This document shows, in pieces, positions 56,696-64,000 of a stretch of DNA of 64,000 nt (its first letter is position 1; each line of letters opens with the position of its first letter). The translations under genes and the position numbers were made by a program. Source of the stretch: Mesorhizobium sp. WSM3860 (lineage in GTDB: Bacteria; Pseudomonadota; Alphaproteobacteria; Rhizobiales; Rhizobiaceae); the NCBI RefSeq assembly GCF_002294995.1, contig NZ_NSGF01000013.1, positions 109,758-173,757 on the forward strand, read 5' to 3'. The notes beneath the pieces are model-generated. The model searched no databases. It saw only the letters and a list, made by a program, of their open reading frames with translations, and was not told where the DNA came from.

Positions 56696-57892
56696 TCAGG
56701 CGATCTGCAGCTGCAGCTCCCGCGGCACCGCTCCGACCAGCTCGGTATAACGGCCGGCGTCGGTCGCGCCTTCCGAATTGATGATGAGCACACGCGACGT
56801 CGCATCGAGCCCGAGAGCCGCCCGCATGCCCTTGTCTCCGGCTGCGCGGATCAGCCCGGCAAGCCCCGCGCCGCCGCTCTCGCCGGAAACGATCGCCGGA
56901 TCGTTGCCCAAGGGCCGGGCCAGCCGTTTCATCACCGCGACCGCGTCGTCTTCGTCGACGGTCATGAAGGCATCGCCGACGCGGGCCAGCACCCGCCAGG
57001 CGATCAGGGACGGCTCGGCGCATTCCAGCATCGCCATCACGGTCGACCGCTGAGGTGCGATCGTTACGGGACGTCCGGCCTCCACCGAGGCGTAGACGCA
57101 AGCCGAGCGCCTCGGCTCGACCACGACGGCCTTCGGCCGCCGCTCACCGAGCAGAATTGCCATATAGCCCGCAAGCGCCGCCGCAAAGCCGCCGACGCCG
57201 GCCTGCAGGAAGACGTGCGTGGGCGGTTCGGCCATATGCCGCAGCGCCTCGCGCACGATCACCGTGTAGCCCTGCATCACAAGCCCCGGAATGCGCTCGT
57301 AGCCACGCCAGGACGTGTTGGAGACGATCTTCCAACCGCGCTCGGCGCCGACCCGGGCGACTTCGCGCACCGCATGATCGTAACCGCCCTCGACCTGCAC
57401 GATCTCGGCGCCGAAGCGGGCGATGGCCGCGACGCGCTCGGCGCTGACGCCGGCATGGACGTAGATGACCGAACGCGCGCCGACGAGGCCCGCCCCCTGC
57501 GCCACCGATCGGCCATGGTTGCCATCGGTGGCGCAGCAGAAGGTCATCTGAGCGGCGATGGCGCGCAGCTTGGGATCGTTGATTTCGCAGATATCGACTT
57601 CGCGACCGAAGCGCTTGCCGGCCTCTTCCAGCACCAGCCGCATGACGGCATAGGCGCCGCCCAGCGCCTTGAAGCTGCCAAGGCCAAGACGCTGGCCCTC
57701 ATCCTTGACATGCAGTGCTGCGATGCCGAGGTCATTGGCCAGCGCGGGCAAGGCGTAGAGAGGCGTTTCGGCATGGTCGTCGCGCGCCCTGAGATAATGC
57801 TCGGCCCGGTCGGCGCCCGCCAGGCCGAGGGACTCGGCGTCGGCCGGCATCAGCGGCTGGCTGTGTTCGGGGCGCTGGTTGATGAGCAGCAT
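56696..57892 (-). CDS. dpaL: Diaminopropionate ammonia-lyase, paralogue 1
   Basis: A 398-residue PLP enzyme of the DpaL/YgeX family, degrading 2,3-diaminopropionate to pyruvate and ammonia. The PLP lysine lies in LGLGSFKALGGAYAVMRL. ATDGNHGRSVAQGAGLVGAR and the glycine loop LQAGVGGFAAALAGYM bind cofactor and substrate. PAIVSGESGGAGLAGLIRAA is typical. Closely similar to the gene at 59327 in the same window. A motif shared with that gene lies upstream at 57967. Confidence 0.9.
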   Translation of the reverse strand: MLLINQRPEHSQPLMPADAESLGLAGADRAEHYLRARDDHAETPLYALPALANDLGIAALHVKDEGQRLGLGSFKALGGAYAVMRLVLEEAGKRFGREVDICEINDPKLRAIAAQMTFCCATDGNHGRSVAQGAGLVGARSVIYVHAGVSAERVAAIARFGAEIVQVEGGYDHAVREVARVGAERGWKIVSNTSWRGYERIPGLVMQGYTVIVREALRHMAEPPTHVFLQAGVGGFAAALAGYMAILLGERRPKAVVVEPRRSACVYASVEAGRPVTIAPQRSTVMAMLECAEPSLIAWRVLARVGDAFMTVDEDDAVAVMKRLARPLGNDPAIVSGESGGAGLAGLIRAAGDKGMRAALGLDATSRVLIINSEGATDAGRYTELVGAVPRELQLQIA

Positions 57893-57966
57893 GCTATTCT
57901 TTCTTCGAGGCACTGAACTTTTTTGACGCGCGCGAGAATCGCGCTCCCTAATCTGGCTAGTGATTG

Positions 57967-57978
57967 AAGTTTGTTTCG
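57967..57978. promoter_or_regulatory. Motif shared by the two dpaL upstream regions (site 1)
   Basis: AAGTTTGTTTCG, identical to 60613-60624, 75 bp upstream of dpaL paralogue 1. Both copies are followed a few bases on by a similar GAGATGTC/GACATCGC-type block. Candidate binding site for the Lrp-type regulator at 60638. Confidence 0.5.
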
Positions 57979-58094
57979 AGCAGATGTCGCCGGATTCCCG
58001 CCTTGGTAGCAGCATCGTCGTCGAGATGACTATTTTTGGTGGTGTTTCGCCTTGGCGGCACCCTGCCGTCGACAACCATACCGTTGCTTCGCGA

Positions 58095-59330
58095 TCAGTC
58101 GGCTGCCAGCCGGGCGGCGACGCCAAGCAGGACATTGGCACCCGCAACCAGCTCGCCGGCGGCAGTGAACTCGGCCGGATTGTGGCTGATGCCATCCCGG
58201 CTCGGCACGAAGATCATCGCGGACGGCGCAATGCGGGCAATCATCTGCGCGTCGTGCCCCGCGCCCGACGTCATGCGCCGGCAGGGAAGGCCGGCAGTTC
58301 TCGCGCCGTCCTCGATCAGCGAGACGATGCGGGCATCGAAGGTCACCGGCCCGAAACGGGCCAGGCGTTCGGCATGAACGGTGACGCCGGCGCCCGCGGC
58401 AAGGTCGTCGAGGAAGGCGGCGAGCGCCGCTTCCTCTTCGCGAAGATGCATTTCGTTCGGATCGCGAAGGTCGATGGTGAAGGTCGCCCGCGACGGAATG
58501 ACGTTGATCGCGTTTGGCTCGAAAGCGATGGTGCCGACGGTGGCCACCGTCGGCGTCGGCAAGGCGCTGGCGCGATCCGCGAGGAAGCTGATCACCCGCG
58601 CGGCGGCGACGCCGGCATCCTGGCGCATGGACATCGGCGTGGTGCCGGCGTGGTTCGCCACGCCGTCGATCGTTATACGCTGCCAGGAAATGCCCTGCAG
58701 GTTTTCGACCGCGCCGATGGCGATGCCCTCGCGCTCCAGCACCGGCCCCTGCTCGACATGCAGCTCGACATAGACATGCGGCTTGAGGAAGCCGGGCTGG
58801 TGTTGGCCGGAATAACCGATGCGCTCCAACTCCCTGCCCAGCACCGAGCCGTCGGTGCCGATCGAGGCCAGTGCCTCTTCGAGATCCCGTCCGCCGGCAA
58901 AGACCAGCGAGCCCATCATATCAGGCGAATAGCGCACGCCCTCCTCATTGGTGAAGGCGGCGACAACAAGCGGGCGCGCCGGCGCGAAGCCTGCCTCCTT
59001 CAGGCTCTCGATGGCTTCGAGGCCGGCAAGCACGCCGTAGCAGCCGTCATAGATGCCGGCGTCGATCACCGTGTCGATGTGCGAGCCGAGCATGACCGGC
59101 TCCTGGCCTGCATTGGCGTCGCCCTGCCAGATGCCGAAGATGTTGCCGATGCGATCGACGGCAACGTCGAGCCCTGCCTCTTCGAGCCAATCGACAAGCC
59201 GGTCGCGGCCAAGCTTGTCCATGTCCGAGCCGGCAACGCGGACGAGCCGACCCTGCGCATCGCGACCGAGGCTGCCAAGCTCCTCGATACGGCGAAGAAG
59301 ACGGTCGGCGTTGATCGTCAGATTGCTCAT
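58095..59330 (-). CDS. Zn-dependent carbamoylase/allantoate-amidohydrolase-type enzyme
   Basis: A 411-residue M20-like enzyme of the hydantoinase/carbamoylase family. Metal-binding stretches: LGSHIDTVIDAGIYDGCYGV, FTNEEGVRYSPDMMGSLVFA, VELHVEQGPVLEREG and MTSGAGHDAQMIARIAPSAM. Family members cleave N-carbamoyl amino acids, ureidoglycolate or allantoate, releasing ammonia and CO2. It overlaps the upstream dpaL paralogue 2 by four bases (ATGA), so they are co-translated and likely serve one pathway. Exact substrate unknown. Confidence 0.9.
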   Translation of the reverse strand: MSNLTINADRLLRRIEELGSLGRDAQGRLVRVAGSDMDKLGRDRLVDWLEEAGLDVAVDRIGNIFGIWQGDANAGQEPVMLGSHIDTVIDAGIYDGCYGVLAGLEAIESLKEAGFAPARPLVVAAFTNEEGVRYSPDMMGSLVFAGGRDLEEALASIGTDGSVLGRELERIGYSGQHQPGFLKPHVYVELHVEQGPVLEREGIAIGAVENLQGISWQRITIDGVANHAGTTPMSMRQDAGVAAARVISFLADRASALPTPTVATVGTIAFEPNAINVIPSRATFTIDLRDPNEMHLREEEAALAAFLDDLAAGAGVTVHAERLARFGPVTFDARIVSLIEDGARTAGLPCRRMTSGAGHDAQMIARIAPSAMIFVPSRDGISHNPAEFTAAGELVAGANVLLGVAARLAAD

Positions 59331-60529
59331 GCCGGTTGCCTCGCCAGCGCAACCTCGTCCGGCGCCATCCCGACCAGCTCGGCATAACGAACGGGGTCGG
59401 TCGCGCCTTCGGAGTTGATGATGAGCGCGCGCGAATGGGCATCGAGGCCGAGAGCCGCGCGCATCTTGTTGTCGCCGACAGCGCGGATCAGGCCGGCAAG
59501 CCCAACCCCGCCGCTCTCGCCGGAGACAATCGCCGGATCGTTGCCTGAAGGCCGCGCCAGGCGGTTCATCACCGAAACCGCGTCTTCCTCGTCCACCGTC
59601 ATGAAAGCATCGCCGAGCCGCGACAGCACGCGCCAGGCGACGAGCGACGGCTCATAGCATTCGAGCATCGCCATCACCGTGGGTTTGCTGTGCGCGATCG
59701 CGACTGGACGCCCCGCCTTTGCGGTGGCGTAGACGCACGCCGCCCGCGCGGGCTCGACCACCATTGCCCTCGGGCGAGCCTCGCCGAGCGCGATGGCGAG
59801 ATGGCCGGCCACCGCCGCGGCAAAACCGCCGACGCCGGCCTGCAGGAAGACGTGGGTGGGCGGCTGCGGCAAGCGCCTCAGCGCTTCGCGCACGATCACC
59901 GTGTAGCCCTGCATCACCAGCCCAGGGATGCGCTCATAGCCCGGCCAGGATGTGTCGGAGACGACGGTCCAGCCGCGCTCGGCGGCGACGCGGGCGGCTT
60001 CCCTGACCGACTGGTCGTAGTCGCCGGCGACGCGCACGATCTCGGCGCCGAAGCGGGCGATGGCCGCCACGCGTTCGTTGCTGACGCCCGAATGGACGAA
60101 AATCACGGAGCGCGCACCGACCAGACCGGCGCCCTGCGCCACCGAGCGTCCATGATTGCCGTCGGTCGCGCAGGCGAAGGTCATGCCGGCCGCAATCGCC
60201 TTCACGTCGGGCCCATGCAGTTCCGCGACATCGACGGCGCGGCCGAGCCGTTCCCCGGCCTCTTCCAGCACCAGCTGCATCACGGCATAGGCGCCGCCGA
60301 GCGCCTTGAAGCTGCCGAGGCCGAGGCGCTTGCCCTCGTCCTTGACGTGGAGCGCGGCGATGCCGAGTTCGCCGGCCAGCGCGGGCAAGGCATGCAGCGG
60401 CGTCTCGGCACGGTTGTCGCGTGCGGCAAGGAAGCGCTCGGCCTCCTCGGCGCCGGCGCGCCCAAGCGTCGCGGCATCCTCCGGGGGCAATGGCTGGCGA
60501 TGGTCCGGGTGGCGGTTCAGCAGGAACAT
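59327..60529 (-). CDS. dpaL: Diaminopropionate ammonia-lyase, paralogue 2
   Basis: A 400-residue DpaL-type PLP lyase, with LGLGSFKALGGAYAVMQL (PLP Lys), CATDGNHGRSVAQGAGLVGA, LQAGVGGFAAAVAGHLAIAL and PAIVSGESGGVGLAGLIRAV. It is colinear with paralogue 1 over its whole length with the same motifs and few gaps, so the pair arose by duplication. First gene of the operon with the amidohydrolase at 58095; divergent from the Lrp-type regulator at 60638. Confidence 0.9.
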   Translation of the reverse strand: MFLLNRHPDHRQPLPPEDAATLGRAGAEEAERFLAARDNRAETPLHALPALAGELGIAALHVKDEGKRLGLGSFKALGGAYAVMQLVLEEAGERLGRAVDVAELHGPDVKAIAAGMTFACATDGNHGRSVAQGAGLVGARSVIFVHSGVSNERVAAIARFGAEIVRVAGDYDQSVREAARVAAERGWTVVSDTSWPGYERIPGLVMQGYTVIVREALRRLPQPPTHVFLQAGVGGFAAAVAGHLAIALGEARPRAMVVEPARAACVYATAKAGRPVAIAHSKPTVMAMLECYEPSLVAWRVLSRLGDAFMTVDEEDAVSVMNRLARPSGNDPAIVSGESGGVGLAGLIRAVGDNKMRAALGLDAHSRALIINSEGATDPVRYAELVGMAPDEVALARQPA

Positions 60530-60612
60530 GGGTCGGCTTTCTCCGTCGTCGATGGGTCGAAATTTATTGCAAGCCGAGTGAGAAAGGCGCTCTATTTTGC
60601 CAGCTGATGTGC

Positions 60613-60624
60613 AAGTTTGTTTCG
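60613..60624. promoter_or_regulatory. Motif shared by the two dpaL upstream regions (site 2)
   Basis: AAGTTTGTTTCG in the divergent region between dpaL paralogue 2 and the Lrp-type gene, 14 bp before the regulator ATG. Identical to 57967-57978. Confidence 0.52.
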
Positions 60625-60637
60625 TTGAGACATCGCC

Positions 60638-61120
60638 ATGCCTGTTTTGCCGGACCTCGACGCCTTCGATCGCGCGATCCTCGCCATCCTGCAGAAGGAC
60701 AACACGACGCCGCAACGGGTGATCGGCGAGGCGGTGAACCTGTCGGCGCCGGCGGTGCAGCGGCGCATCAAGCGCATGGAGGAGACGGGCGTCATCCGCG
60801 CCAATGTCGCGCTGGTCGATCCGGCCAGGGTCGGCCATCCGATCACGATCTTCGTCGAGGTGGAGGTCGAGAGCGAGCGGGCCGAGCTGATCGACGCCGC
60901 CAAGCGCGGCTTCGCCGCGGTGCCGGAAGTGCAGCAGTGCTATTACGTGACCGGCGAGGCCGACTTCATCCTCGTCGTCACGGTGGCGACGATGGCCGAC
61001 TACGAGGCGCTGACCCGGCGATTGTTCTTCGAGAACAACAACGTCAAGCGGTTTCGCACGTTCGTTGCGATGGACCGGGTGAAGGTGGGGCTGGAGGTGC
61101 CCGTGGCGCGATCAGGATAA
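60638..61120 (+). CDS. Lrp/AsnC-family regulator of the dpaL region
   Basis: A 160-residue regulator: HTH LDAFDRAILAILQKDNTTPQ then VIGEAVNLSAPAVQRRIKRM, and RAM domain QCYYVTGEADFILVVTVATM. It is divergent from dpaL paralogue 2, and a 12-bp motif in its upstream region recurs before paralogue 1. It probably responds to an amino acid and controls both lyase operons. That is inference from position and the shared motif. Confidence 0.92.
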   Translation: MPVLPDLDAFDRAILAILQKDNTTPQRVIGEAVNLSAPAVQRRIKRMEETGVIRANVALVDPARVGHPITIFVEVEVESERAELIDAAKRGFAAVPEVQQCYYVTGEADFILVVTVATMADYEALTRRLFFENNNVKRFRTFVAMDRVKVGLEVPVARSG

Positions 61121-61144
61121 TGTCGATCGAAAGACGCAACCGCG

Positions 61145-61203
61145 ACGTATCATCTTGAGATGCGTTTCCTTGACATTCCAGTACGTATCATGACAAGATA
61201 CGT
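61145..61203. promoter_or_regulatory. Two tandem operators at the higBA promoter
   Basis: Site 1 (61145-61165) is ACGTATC-N7-GATGCGT; site 2 (61183-61203) is ACGTATC-N7-GATACGT, a perfect repeat. They lie 38 bp apart around a -35-like TTGACA (61170-61175). HigA-type antitoxins bind such paired palindromes to repress their own operon. Confidence 0.65.
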
Positions 61204-61217
61204 CACGCAGGCAGCTG

Positions 61218-61499
61218 ATGATCCGGTCGTTTAAGGACAAGACCACAGAAGCGGTTTCGACAGGTAAAGCCCCGAAAGGTTTTCCGGCAGACCTCGTTCG
61301 TGTCGCCCAGCGGAAACTGTTCATGCTCGATAACGCCGCCGAGCTGGCGGACCTTAAGGTTCCGCCGGGGAACCGCCTTGAAGCGCTGAAGGGCGATCGT
61401 GCCGGTCAGCACTCAATTCGCATAAATGACCAATTCCGCGTTTGCTTTCGATGGACGGACGGCGGAGCGGACGATGTAGAGATCACGGACTATCACTAG
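61218..61499 (+). CDS. higB: HigB-family toxin (RelE superfamily)
   Basis: A 93-residue mRNA interferase of the HigB/plasmid-killer family: MIRSFKDKTTEAVSTGKAPK, QRKLFMLDNAAELADLKVPP, GNRLEALKGDRAGQHSIRIN and FRVCFRWTDGGADDVEITDY. The H-SIRIN-QFRVCFRW core carries the expected basic residues. Toxin-first order with HigA 37 bp downstream, as is usual for higBA. Confidence 0.94.
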   Translation: MIRSFKDKTTEAVSTGKAPKGFPADLVRVAQRKLFMLDNAAELADLKVPPGNRLEALKGDRAGQHSIRINDQFRVCFRWTDGGADDVEITDYH

Positions 61500-61536
61500 C
61501 CGAACCAACCAGATCTCTCCGACAGGAGCGAACCAA

Positions 61537-61839
61537 ATGATCAAGCTCGACAAGCCTATCCATCCCGGCGAAATATTGAGGGCCGAGTTCCTCGAGCCGC
61601 TTGCGCTGAAGCCTTATACCCTGGCGAAGAAGCTTCATGTGCCGCGCACGCGTATCGAGCGCCTGGCCAATGAGATCACGCCTGTTACGCCAGACACAGC
61701 TTTGCGCCTCGCGAAGTTCTTTGGAACGACACCGCAGTTCTGGATGAACATGCAGGCGAGCTACGATTTGGCTGTCGAGGGCGCGTCCATACGGAAAGAA
61801 CTCGAGGAGATCGAGCAGTTCGAGGCTGCCGCCGCTTAA
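61537..61839 (+). CDS. higA: HigA-family antitoxin (XRE-type)
   Basis: A 100-residue antitoxin with an HTH_3 domain: PIHPGEILRAEFLEPLALKP, YTLAKKLHVPRTRIERLANE and RLAKFFGTTPQFWMNMQASY, the full HigA pattern. It binds HigB and represses the operon, probably through the tandem operators at 61145-61203. CAGGAG lies ten bases before the ATG. Its stop overlaps the livM stop by four bases on the other strand. Confidence 0.95.
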   Translation: MIKLDKPIHPGEILRAEFLEPLALKPYTLAKKLHVPRTRIERLANEITPVTPDTALRLAKFFGTTPQFWMNMQASYDLAVEGASIRKELEEIEQFEAAAA

Positions 61840-62822
61840 CCCTTGGCGCCCTCGCTCCCTGGCGTCCGCGCCAGCCATCTCGCATAGATCTCCCCGACAA
61901 TCCCGCGCCGGAAGATCAGCACGCAGACCATGAAGATCACGCCGGTGGCTATCGTCACCGGGAAGCCTGAGGTGGCAAGCGTGTTCTCGAGGCCTACGAC
62001 CAGGCCGGCGCCGACCACCGGGCCGACCATGGTGCCGATACCGCCGAGAAGCGTCATCAGGATGACCTCGCCCGACATCTGCCAGGTGACGTCGGTGAGG
62101 GTCGCGAACTGGAAGACGATCGCCTTCACCGCGCCAGCAAGGCCGGCAAGGGCCGCCGACATGACGAAGGCGGCGAGCTTGTAGCGGCCGACGGAATAGC
62201 CCAGCGAAATGGCGCGGTTCTCGTTCTCCCTTATTGAGCGCAGGATCATGCCGAAGGGCGAGTTGACGATGCGCCAGATGGCGAAGACGCCGATCAGGAA
62301 AACGGCGAGCACGAAGAAATACATGTTCATGGGATCATTGAGATCGATCATGCCGAAGAGATGCCCGCGCGGCACGCCCTGAATGCCGTCCTCGCCCTCG
62401 GTGAACGGCGCCTGCACGCAGAAGAAATAAAACATCTGCGCCATCGCCAGCGTGATCATCGAAAAATAGATGCCCTGCCGTCGGATGGCGAGGAAGCCGA
62501 CCACGAGGCCCATGCCTGCCGCGCCCGCGGTGCCGAGCAGGATACCGGCCTCCGGTGGCCAGCCCCAGGCTTTCACCGCATGGGCACAGAAATAGGCGGC
62601 ACCGCCAAAGAAGGCGGCGTGGCCGAAGGAGAGCAGCCCGGTATAGCCCAAGAGCAGGTTGAAGGCGCAGGCGAACAGCGCGAAGCACAGCATCTTCATG
62701 ACGAAGATCGGGTAGATGAGGAACGGCGCCGCGATAAGCGCGACGATCCCCAGCGCCACAAGCGCCCGTTCCAGCCGGACGGAGGCAGCGGCGCGCTCTG
62801 CGTGAAGGGTCGCCTCGCTCAT
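61836..62822 (-). CDS. livM: Branched-chain amino-acid ABC transporter permease LivM
   Basis: A 328-residue permease with about nine helices. LivM features are LLLGYTGLLSFGHAAFFGGA near the start and the cytoplasmic loop SPFGMILRSIRENENRAISL with the EAA-like contact to the ATPases. LLGGIGTMVGPVVGAGLVVG ends the core. It lies one base after livH on the same strand. The ATPases and binding protein of the system are outside the window or elsewhere. Confidence 0.93.
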   Translation of the reverse strand: MSEATLHAERAAASVRLERALVALGIVALIAAPFLIYPIFVMKMLCFALFACAFNLLLGYTGLLSFGHAAFFGGAAYFCAHAVKAWGWPPEAGILLGTAGAAGMGLVVGFLAIRRQGIYFSMITLAMAQMFYFFCVQAPFTEGEDGIQGVPRGHLFGMIDLNDPMNMYFFVLAVFLIGVFAIWRIVNSPFGMILRSIRENENRAISLGYSVGRYKLAAFVMSAALAGLAGAVKAIVFQFATLTDVTWQMSGEVILMTLLGGIGTMVGPVVGAGLVVGLENTLATSGFPVTIATGVIFMVCVLIFRRGIVGEIYARWLARTPGSEGAKG

Positions 62823-62823
62823 C

Positions 62824-63711
62824 TTACGCGTCCCTTCCGAACAGGCCCGCGGGGCGGAGCAAAAGCACGATCGCCATGATGACGAAGACCACCAGGTTCG
62901 AGGCCTCCGGATAGAAAACTTTGGTCAGGCCCTCGGCGAGGCCGAGCATGTAGCCGGTGACGATGGCGCCGAGGATCGAGCCCATGCCGCCGACCACGAC
63001 GACGGCGAAGACGACGATGATAAGGTCCGATCCCATCAGCGGGCTGACCTGGTAGACGGGCGCAGCAAGGATGCCGGCCAGCCCGGCAAGTGCTGCGCCC
63101 AGCCCATAGGTGAGCGTCAGCAGCAGCGGCACGTTGACGCCGAAAGCTTGCACCAGCTCGGGGTTCTCGGTGGCGGCGCGCAGATAGGAGCCGAGCCTGG
63201 TCTTTTCGATCAGCAGCCAGGTGCCGATGCAGACGATGAGCGAGGCCACCACCACCCAGCCGCGGTAATTGGGCAGGAACATGAAGCCGAGATTGGTGCC
63301 CCCGGCAAGCAGGGTCGGCACCGCGTAAGGATTGCCGGAGACGCCGTAATAGAAGCGGAACACGCCTTCGATGACCAGCGCAAGGCCGAAGGTGAAAAGC
63401 AGGCCATAGAGCGGGTCGAGCCGGTAGAGCCGCGACAGCGCCAGCCGCTCCACCACGATGCCGAACAGGCCGACGGCCAAAGGCACGATGATCAGCGCCG
63501 GCCAGTAGCCGATGCCGAGATGGACGAGCAGCAGATAACCGATGAAGGCGCCGAACATATAGAGCGCGCCATGGGCGAAATTGATGATGCGCAAGAGCCC
63601 GAAGATGACGGCCAGCCCGAGGCTCAGCATCGCATAGAAGGAGCCGTTGATCAGGCCGACAAGCAGTTGGCCGAGCAAGGCCTGGATGGGGATGCCGAAG
63701 ATCATGGTCAT
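62824..63711 (-). CDS. livH: Branched-chain amino-acid ABC transporter permease LivH
   Basis: A 295-residue permease with about eight helices: LLVGLINGSFYAMLSLGLAV, RIINFAHGALYMFGAFIGYL and GLAGILAAPVYQVSPLMGSD are characteristic, as is FAVVVVGGMGSILGAIVTGY. The start may be ATG 63711 or 63705; neither has a good ribosome site. Together with LivM it forms the membrane channel for branched-chain or related amino acids; with the dpaL and amidohydrolase genes nearby, a link to amino-acid scavenging is plausible. Confidence 0.93.
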   Translation of the reverse strand: MTMIFGIPIQALLGQLLVGLINGSFYAMLSLGLAVIFGLLRIINFAHGALYMFGAFIGYLLLVHLGIGYWPALIIVPLAVGLFGIVVERLALSRLYRLDPLYGLLFTFGLALVIEGVFRFYYGVSGNPYAVPTLLAGGTNLGFMFLPNYRGWVVVASLIVCIGTWLLIEKTRLGSYLRAATENPELVQAFGVNVPLLLTLTYGLGAALAGLAGILAAPVYQVSPLMGSDLIIVVFAVVVVGGMGSILGAIVTGYMLGLAEGLTKVFYPEASNLVVFVIMAIVLLLRPAGLFGRDA

Positions 63712-63794
63712 GGCGTGATCACCGACAGACCTGCGGTTGTAGGCACCTCCAGTTGCCGACGTTGGCGCTGCCCCTCACCTGCCTGCCGGCATCC

Positions 63795-63914
63795 TCTCCC
63801 CGTATAGTGACGGGAAGAGGGGCGCTCCCGCCACCGATTTCGCCAATCGCCGACATTGCAGAAAGGAAGCCAGCGTTGCGGCCAGCCCCTTCTCCCCGTC
63901 ACTATACGGGGAGA
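63795..63914. repeat. RIME-like element with 20-bp perfect inverted arms
   Basis: Arms TCTCCCCGTATAGTGACGGG (63795-63814) and its exact complement (63895-63914) separated by 80 bp that includes smaller inverted blocks. Located upstream of livH. The best preserved member of the repeat family in the window, although its inner sequence differs from the 24008/25756 type. Confidence 0.72.
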
Positions 63915-63929
63915 AGTGCCCGGTGTCCG

Positions 63930-64000
63930 AACCGGATAGATAGGTAACAGAATGGACCGATTAGATGGGTGACAGTTTTCTCGCCAGCCGGGAGGACCGG
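63930..64000. mobile_element. Possible edge of an IS481-like insertion sequence
   Basis: On the complement the stretch reads TGTCACCCATCTAATCGGTC and then TGTTACCTATCTATCCGGTT, a pair of tandem similar blocks of the kind at IS481-family termini in rhizobia. The element body would lie beyond the window or be lost. Recognition from memory of such ends only. Confidence 0.35.

Overview
The window reads as chromosome of a high-GC alphaproteobacterium of the order Hyphomicrobiales, most like Mesorhizobium. This rests on the style of the small conserved proteins (CsbD, KGG, DUF883, DUF982, DUF6894, SPW and DUF3606-like), an HWE histidine kinase, EcfG-type promoters, and copies of a RIME-like palindromic repeat. 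No rRNA, tRNA or CRISPR array was seen. The assignment is inference; no search was run.

Layout. 1-9000: the start of a nucleoside hydrolase, an SbmA/BacA-like ABC exporter, a LysE exporter, a complete cytochrome bo3 quinol oxidase operon (cyoABCD) and a Tat-exported sulfite-oxidase-like molybdoenzyme. 9300-18400: a lipoprotein metalloprotease, a LacI-controlled sugar ABC operon (regulator, ATPase, permease, binding protein), an ion transporter and small secreted or zinc-binding proteins. 19000-21300: a PAS protein, small helical proteins and msrA.

21400-27700 is a decayed prophage read on the minus strand. It keeps a lysis cassette (two holin-like proteins, a 32-residue membrane peptide, a nested spanin-like pair) and a terminase. 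The terminase gene is split by a 2.3 kb insert carrying a bestrophin-like gene between two RIME-like repeats. Its nuclease half is fused in frame to the back half of a GH108-type endolysin, so the structural genes have been deleted. 27772-29958 is an IS1595-family transposon with a predicted 8-bp target duplication and a DUF3800 passenger. 30000-32630 is a small accessory island: two HEPN-like proteins, short genes facing them from shared start palindromes, a Panacea-domain antitoxin with a candidate toxin, and a truncated second IS1595 transposase.

32700-51300 is a stress-adaptation region of many small proteins. Eight candidate EcfG/RpoE2 promoters (GGAAC-N16-NGTT) precede them, and a ninth lies at 3249. 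Mixed among them are kynA with its Lrp regulator, brnTA, an HWE kinase, an HD hydrolase, YihY, a flavodoxin-like reductase, a Crp/Fnr regulator and an alpha/beta hydrolase. 51400-61100 concerns amino acids: Lrp-azlCD, a GGDEF/EAL protein, then an alternating set of two amidohydrolases and two diaminopropionate ammonia-lyase paralogues with a divergent Lrp regulator. The window ends with higBA, the permeases livM and livH, a RIME-like repeat and what looks like the edge of an IS481-like element.
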